In this document: positions 60,042 to 64,000 of the stretch, one piece after another | How the letters are laid out: the number at the start of each line of letters is the position of its first letter | Position numbering within the stretch: the stretch's first letter is position 1 | DNA from: Amycolatopsis umgeniensis | GTDB lineage: Bacteria; Actinomycetota; Actinomycetes; Mycobacteriales; Pseudonocardiaceae | DNA: 64,000 nt | Assembly (NCBI RefSeq): GCF_014205155.1 | Contig: NZ_JACHMX010000001.1 | Span: forward strand, 4,402,001 to 4,466,000 | Direction: 5' to 3' | Program-made: the position numbers and the translations under genes | Notes under the pieces: model-generated | Database searches by the model: none | Told to the model about the DNA's origin: nothing | The model's input: only the letters and a program-made list of their open reading frames with translations

Positions 60042-60686
60042 TCAGGCGCGACCCAGGCTCGGCTCGGCGGTGGTGATGGAGACCTGGCCGAGCAGCCGCT
60101 CGAGGGCCGCCTCCACGTCTTCCTTCCACGAAATCGCCGACCGCAGTTCCAGCCGCAGTCGCGGCCACCGCGGATGGGGCCGCACGGTTTTGAACCCGAC
60201 GCTCTGCAGGAACGCGGCGGGCAGCACACAGCTGTGCCCGCCGTCCGGATCGGTCTCGTCGGGCTTGGCGTCGCCGAAGGCTTCGATCGCGCGGACCCCG
60301 CGTTTGGTCAGATCCTTCGCGACGGCCTGCACCAGCATCCGGCCGAGTCCGCCGCCCTGGAACTCGGGGAGGATCTGAAAGGCGGTCAGCAGGACCGCGT
60401 CCGGGCCGGGCGGTGAAGTGGGGAAGGCCAGCGAACGCGGCACGGCGTTCGGCGGCGCGTAGAGCACGAAGCCGACAGGCAAGGTGTCGCTGTAGACGAT
60501 CCGGCCGCAGGAGCCCCATTCCAGCAGCACGCTGGAGACCCAGGCTTCCTTTTCGACCTCTGTCGCGCCGTACTCCTCGGCCTGCGCCTTCATATGCGGC
60601 GCCAGCTCCCAGTACACGCAGCGGCGGCAGCTCTTGGGCAAATGTTCGAGGTTGTCCAGGGTTACGCCCACGACGCGACGCGACAC
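60042..60686 (-). CDS. GNAT-family N-acetyltransferase (Rv3916c-like)
   Basis: The 214-residue protein contains the acetyl-CoA-binding segment FQILPEFQGGGLGRMLVQAV (QGGGLG at residues 110-115) preceded by strand pairs, as in GNAT enzymes. An N-terminal Cys-rich stretch (SCRRCVYWEL) could bind metal. The position after cwlM corresponds to Rv3916c in mycobacteria. GTG at 60686 lies seven bases after GGAGG; an overlapping TTG two codons earlier is less likely. The substrate is unknown. Confidence 0.85.
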   Translation of the reverse strand: MSRRVVGVTLDNLEHLPKSCRRCVYWELAPHMKAQAEEYGATEVEKEAWVSSVLLEWGSCGRIVYSDTLPVGFVLYAPPNAVPRSLAFPTSPPGPDAVLLTAFQILPEFQGGGLGRMLVQAVAKDLTKRGVRAIEAFGDAKPDETDPDGGHSCVLPAAFLQSVGFKTVRPHPRWPRLRLELRSAISWKEDVEAALERLLGQVSITTAEPSLGRA

Positions 60687-60881
60687 CGACAAACCTCCCT
60701 GAACGACGACACCCGACTCAGCCCTGTCCCGAGCAAGGCTCGCTGAAGGGGTCCTGACCGAGGATAGGCCGATGTGATGAACACCGGAAGGCCAGGGCCC
60801 CTCAAGGGAGGGTGGTTACACTCGATGGAACTACCAGTCGGTAGCGACTATGTCCACTTCGAAGCACGGGTGAAGCGCCTG

Positions 60882-62201
60882 ATGACCGAGAATCGCCCTG
60901 TCAGGCCGCAGAGCGGCCGACACAACCTCGACCCGCATCTCGACCGCTACGCCGCGCGTACGGCCGGAATGACTGCTTCCGAGATCAGGGCCTTGTTCGC
61001 GGTGGCCAGTCGCCCCGAGGTGGTCTCGCTCGCCGGCGGGATGCCGAACCTCGCCGCCCTCCCGCTGGACACGCTGTCCACGCAGGTCAGCGAGCTCATC
61101 GCCGAAGACGGACTGGTCGCGCTCCAGTACGGTTCCGCGCACGGCGTCCCCGCGCTGCGCGAGCAGATCTGCGAAGTCATGGCCCTCGAGGGCATCAAAG
61201 CCCACCCGGACGACGTCGTCGTGACTGTCGGCTCTCAGATGGGCCTCGACATGGTCACCCGGCTGTTCTGCGACCCGGGCGACGTCATCATCGCCGAAGG
61301 ACCTTCTTACGTCGGCGCGCTCGGCTCCTTCGCCGCGTACCAGGCGAACGTCGTGCACGTCGCGATGGACGACCACGGGCTGGTCCCCGAAGGGCTGCGA
61401 GCCGCGCTGGCGGAGACCAAGAAGACGGGCCAGCGGGTCAAGTTCCTCTACACGATCCCCAACTTCCACAACCCCGGCGGCGTCACGCTGGCCGTCGAGC
61501 GCCGCGCGGAGATCGTGGAGATCTGCCGTGAGCACGACATCCTCATCGTCGAGGACAACCCGTACGGACTGCTCGGCTTCAGCGGGCAGACGTATCCGGC
61601 GCTCCGCTCGATCGACCCCGACAATGTCGTGTACCTGGGCTCGTTCTCGAAGACCTTCGCTTCGGGCCTGCGGGTCGGCTGGGTGCTCGCACCGCACGCC
61701 GTCCGGGAGAAACTCGTGCTCGCGGCCGAGTCCGCGACACTTTGTCCGCCAACGCTTAACCAGTTGATCGTGTCGCGTTACCTCTCGACTCATGACTGGC
61801 AGGGCCAGATCAAGACCTTCCGCGAGAACTACCGGGAGCGCCGGGACGCGATCCTGTCCGCGCTCGATCAGCACATGCCCGCCGGCTGCAGCTGGACCAA
61901 ACCCGACGGCGGTTTCTACGTCTGGATGACCGTCCCCGAGGGCGTGGACACGAAGGCGATGCTGCCGAGGGCCGTCACCGCCCGGGTCGCGTACGCCTCC
62001 GGAACCGGTTTCTACGCCGACGGTTTCGGCAGCAGGCAGCTGCGCCTTTCCTACTGCTACCCGACGCCAGAGCGGATCCGCGAAGGCGTCAGAAGGCTCG
62101 CCGCGGTGCTCGAGTCCGAAATGGACCTCGCGCGTACCTTCGGTAACGTGAGCCCACGCGCGATCTCGGGGCCACAAAACCCCTCTCCGGACACGGTCTG
62201 A
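60882..62201 (+). CDS. PLP-dependent aminotransferase, class I/II (2-aminoadipate-type)
   Basis: The protein (439 residues from the start chosen) has the fold-type I aminotransferase core: EVVSLAGGMPN near the start, LQYGSAHGVPALREQ, the Asp/Tyr region VEDNPYGLLGF and the PLP lysine in GSFSKTFASGLRVGW (Lys257). It resembles LysN/MocR-type aminotransferases but has no DNA-binding domain. The substrate is unknown. The start is uncertain: ATG at 60882 is preferred because the stretch before it uses codons unlike the rest; ATG 60825 or 60777 would extend it. It is followed 37 bp later by the D-Ala-D-Ala ligase-like gene. Confidence 0.85.
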   Translation: MTENRPVRPQSGRHNLDPHLDRYAARTAGMTASEIRALFAVASRPEVVSLAGGMPNLAALPLDTLSTQVSELIAEDGLVALQYGSAHGVPALREQICEVMALEGIKAHPDDVVVTVGSQMGLDMVTRLFCDPGDVIIAEGPSYVGALGSFAAYQANVVHVAMDDHGLVPEGLRAALAETKKTGQRVKFLYTIPNFHNPGGVTLAVERRAEIVEICREHDILIVEDNPYGLLGFSGQTYPALRSIDPDNVVYLGSFSKTFASGLRVGWVLAPHAVREKLVLAAESATLCPPTLNQLIVSRYLSTHDWQGQIKTFRENYRERRDAILSALDQHMPAGCSWTKPDGGFYVWMTVPEGVDTKAMLPRAVTARVAYASGTGFYADGFGSRQLRLSYCYPTPERIREGVRRLAAVLESEMDLARTFGNVSPRAISGPQNPSPDTV

Positions 62202-62238
62202 TCGACCGGACGTCCCCATAGACACAAAGGAGTCCTCG

Positions 62239-63189
62239 GTGGTCGACCGCACCGTCGCCGTACTCGCAGGCGGACTTTCCCACGAACGCGATGTCTCTCT
62301 TCGCTCCGGACGACGGCTGTCGGTCGCGCTGCGGGCGGAGGGGCTCATCGTCGAAGAGTGGGACACCGACGCGGGCCTGCTCGAACGTCTTCGCACCCAG
62401 CGCCCCGACGCGGCCATCGTCGCCCTTCACGGTGGTGAGGGGGAGAACGGTGCGGTGCAGACGGTGCTGGAAATGCTCGACGTCCCCTACGTCGGCACCA
62501 GTTCGCAGGGCTGCCGCCGCGCTTGGGACAAGCCGACGGCCAAGGCGCTGGTCGCCAACGCGGGCTTCACGACGCCGGACTGGGTCGTGCTGCCGCACAG
62601 CACCTTCCGCGAGCTCGGCGCGCAGGCCGTGCTGGACGCGATGGTCGAGACCCTCGGCCTGCCCCTGATCCTCAAGCCCGACCAGGGTGGTTCGGCGCTC
62701 GGTGCCCAGGTCGTCAAGGAGGCCTCGGAAATGCCCGGCGCGATGGTCGGCTGCTTCGCGTACGGCGACACCGTTCTCGCGGAGAAGTTCGTCTCCGGCG
62801 TCGAGGTGGCTGTGACGGTCATCGAAGGCGAGCATGGGCCCGAAGCCCTGCCCGCGGTCGAGATCGTGCCGGAGAGTGGCGTGTACGACTACACCGCCCG
62901 CTACACCGCCGGGCTGACCGACTTCTTCACCCCGGCGCGGATCTCCGACGACGCGGCCAAGGCCGTCGGCGAACTCGCCGTCGCCGCGCACCGGCAACTC
63001 GGACTTCGCGACATCTCGCGCACCGACGCCGTGGTCACCGACGACGGCACGGTCTACTTCCTCGCGGTGAACCCGTCGCCGGGCCTCACCGAGACGTCGA
63101 TCGTGCCCATGGCGATCGAGGCCGGTGGCGGCACGCTCGGATCGGTCTTCGCCGACCTCGTCGGACGGGCGATCGCCCGCAAGAGCTGA
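62239..63189 (+). CDS. D-alanine--D-alanine ligase-like ATP-grasp protein
   Basis: The 316-residue protein has the Ddl family layout: VLAGGLSHERDVSLRSG at the N-terminus, PYVGTSSQGCRRAWDKPTAK, ATP-grasp residues in LILKPDQGGSALG and a C-terminal RTDAVVTDDGTVYFLAVNPSPGLTETS. In canonical ligases the segment before NTxPG reads LEVN, with Glu and Asn binding Mg2+; here it reads LAVN (Ala276, Asn278). Activity may thus be altered or absent, and it may make a different amide bond. GTG start at 62239 after AAAGGAGT. Probably in one transcript with the aminotransferase. Confidence 0.83.
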   Translation: MVDRTVAVLAGGLSHERDVSLRSGRRLSVALRAEGLIVEEWDTDAGLLERLRTQRPDAAIVALHGGEGENGAVQTVLEMLDVPYVGTSSQGCRRAWDKPTAKALVANAGFTTPDWVVLPHSTFRELGAQAVLDAMVETLGLPLILKPDQGGSALGAQVVKEASEMPGAMVGCFAYGDTVLAEKFVSGVEVAVTVIEGEHGPEALPAVEIVPESGVYDYTARYTAGLTDFFTPARISDDAAKAVGELAVAAHRQLGLRDISRTDAVVTDDGTVYFLAVNPSPGLTETSIVPMAIEAGGGTLGSVFADLVGRAIARKS

Positions 63190-63192
63190 GCT

Positions 63193-63567
63193 TCAGTCCC
63201 CGGCGACGACGACCTGGAACTCGTCTTCGTAGATGATCCGTCCCGGATTCGGCGACCTGACGGTCTCGCACGGGATCTTGTGCGTCTCCAGAATCGACAG
63301 GTAGCCGTCGACACGCTCGATGAAGACCCGGGCGCTCACCTTGAACCACGCCGCGGCCCCGGGGTTGACCTCGGCGTCGTAGACGGTCGGATCGTGGTGC
63401 GCCGGGTTGATGAAGTTCTCGTCGTACCAATCGTTGTTGGCCCGGCGGAAGGCTTCTTGCTCGGCGGTGAGGTGACCGGCTCGGGCGAGGTTGTTCACGA
63501 GACCGAAGACACCGGTGAAGTTGCCTCGCTTGTCGCGGGTCGGACTCTGGAAGCGAACGAAGGTCAT
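63193..63567 (-). CDS. Hypothetical protein
   Basis: I do not recognise this 124-residue soluble protein. It contains VFGLVNNLARAGHLTAEQEAFRRANNDWYDENF, a DP-x-VYD-x-EVNPGAAAWFK motif and a C-terminal strand IIYEDEFQVVV, and looks like a small alpha/beta domain. The ATG at 63567 overlaps the stop of the HAD gene (ATGA), which fixes the start and suggests co-expression. It is convergent with the Ddl-like gene. Confidence 0.75.
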   Translation of the reverse strand: MTFVRFQSPTRDKRGNFTGVFGLVNNLARAGHLTAEQEAFRRANNDWYDENFINPAHHDPTVYDAEVNPGAAAWFKVSARVFIERVDGYLSILETHKIPCETVRSPNPGRIIYEDEFQVVVAGD

Positions 63568-64000
63568 CGCCGCGGCCACCCCCGTACCCACGCCAGCAGC
63601 TCCTCATCGCGCAGAGAGCCGATCACGACGTCAGCGGGGAAGTCCTGATGCTTCAGCGTGGGCACCCCGATGACGGGAACCCCTGCCGCCCGCGCCGACC
63701 GTAGGCCGGTCATCGAGTCCTCGAACGCCAGCGCGTCGGCAGGCTCGACGTTCAAGAGACCGCAAGCGGTCAAGTACATCTCCGGATCCGGTTTCGGCGC
63801 GGCCACCTCATCGGCGGCCAGTTTCACGGGAAACATTTCCGAAAGCCCGCCGCGAACGAGAGCGGCCTCCAGCAGAGCTCGGGGCGAGTTGCTCGCGACG
63901 GCGACCGGAACGGCCGCGGCGGTCAGTTCGACCAACTCACGCGCGCCGGGCATCGCCTCCGCCTTCGCGGTGACGACCTCGGTCACCAACCTCAGCAACT
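63564..64000 (-). CDS. HAD-superfamily hydrolase, beta-phosphoglucomutase-like (5' end outside window)
   Basis: The visible 145 or so residues are the C-terminal part of a HAD phosphatase: PGARELVELTAAAVPVAVASNSPR (motif II Ser/Asn), Lys in PKPDPEMYLTACGLL (motif III) and FEDSMTGLRSARAAG (motif IV). The catalytic DxD motif I and the cap domain lie beyond base 64000. Likely a sugar-phosphate or nucleotide phosphatase/mutase; substrate unknown. Confidence 0.87.
   Translation of the reverse strand, partial: LLRLVTEVVTAKAEAMPGARELVELTAAAVPVAVASNSPRALLEAALVRGGLSEMFPVKLAADEVAAPKPDPEMYLTACGLLNVEPADALAFEDSMTGLRSARAAGVPVIGVPTLKHQDFPADVVIGSLRDEELLAWVRGWPRR

Overview
The window is GC-rich actinobacterial DNA with strong third-position G/C bias. 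Gene order and content point to a filamentous member of the Pseudonocardiales, most like Amycolatopsis. The right-hand third (pcnA - Nudix - DUF6049-type protein - murJ - pseudokinase - sigM - anti-sigma - trxB - trxA - cwlM - GNAT) matches the order near the replication origin of mycobacteria (Rv3907c-Rv3916c), so the window probably lies close to oriC. No rRNA, tRNA, CRISPR array or intact insertion sequence was seen.

Layout. 1-425: a non-coding, repeat-rich stretch with an inverted array of 21-bp units and a strong terminator. 426-4871: two exported surface proteins, one a giant built from chaplin-like repeats. 5149-8164: an AI-2E-type permease and a two-component system, all overlapping. 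8166-14394: a lipoprotein, a DUF1707 protein, a drug exporter, a broken cadD-like gene, ptsI with a DasR-type operator on its start codon, and a ribokinase-type gene. 14712-18013: a small type VII (ESX) substrate operon. 18204-26909: a membrane protein, a TetR/SDR pair with a long dyad operator, leuS with a leucine-rich leader peptide, a phytase-like secreted protein, an SdpI-like protein, YqgE and an MFS permease.

26965-44473 is the most unusual part: one co-directional, mostly overlapping run of nine genes. It starts with a YbaB-like protein and a WXG100-like protein, followed by a 2,419-residue polymorphic toxin candidate carrying two ADP-ribosyltransferase-like domains, two papain-fold (glutamine-deamidase-like) domains, one of them catalytically degenerate, and a RelA/SpoT-like C-terminus. 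Downstream are a small immunity candidate, two proteins pairing a YezG-like region with a TNT-like domain, two proteins with a YrhB-like/SseB-like front and a degenerate ADP-ribosylglycohydrolase, and one ADP-ribosylglycohydrolase with intact motifs. I read this as an effector-immunity island in which ADP-ribosylation may be both imposed and reversed. It ends at another copy of the 21-bp repeat found at the left edge.

44714-64000: a methyltransferase and an orphan histidine kinase, then the conserved origin-proximal block for tRNA CCA addition, lipid II flippase and its pseudokinase partner, the SigM/anti-SigM pair, the thioredoxin system behind a SigR/SigH-type promoter, and the MurA regulator CwlM. 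After a cluster of DnaA-box-like sites come a GNAT protein, a PLP aminotransferase, an atypical D-Ala-D-Ala ligase-like protein, a hypothetical gene and a HAD phosphatase cut by the window edge. All functions are inferred by reading the sequence; no database search was run.
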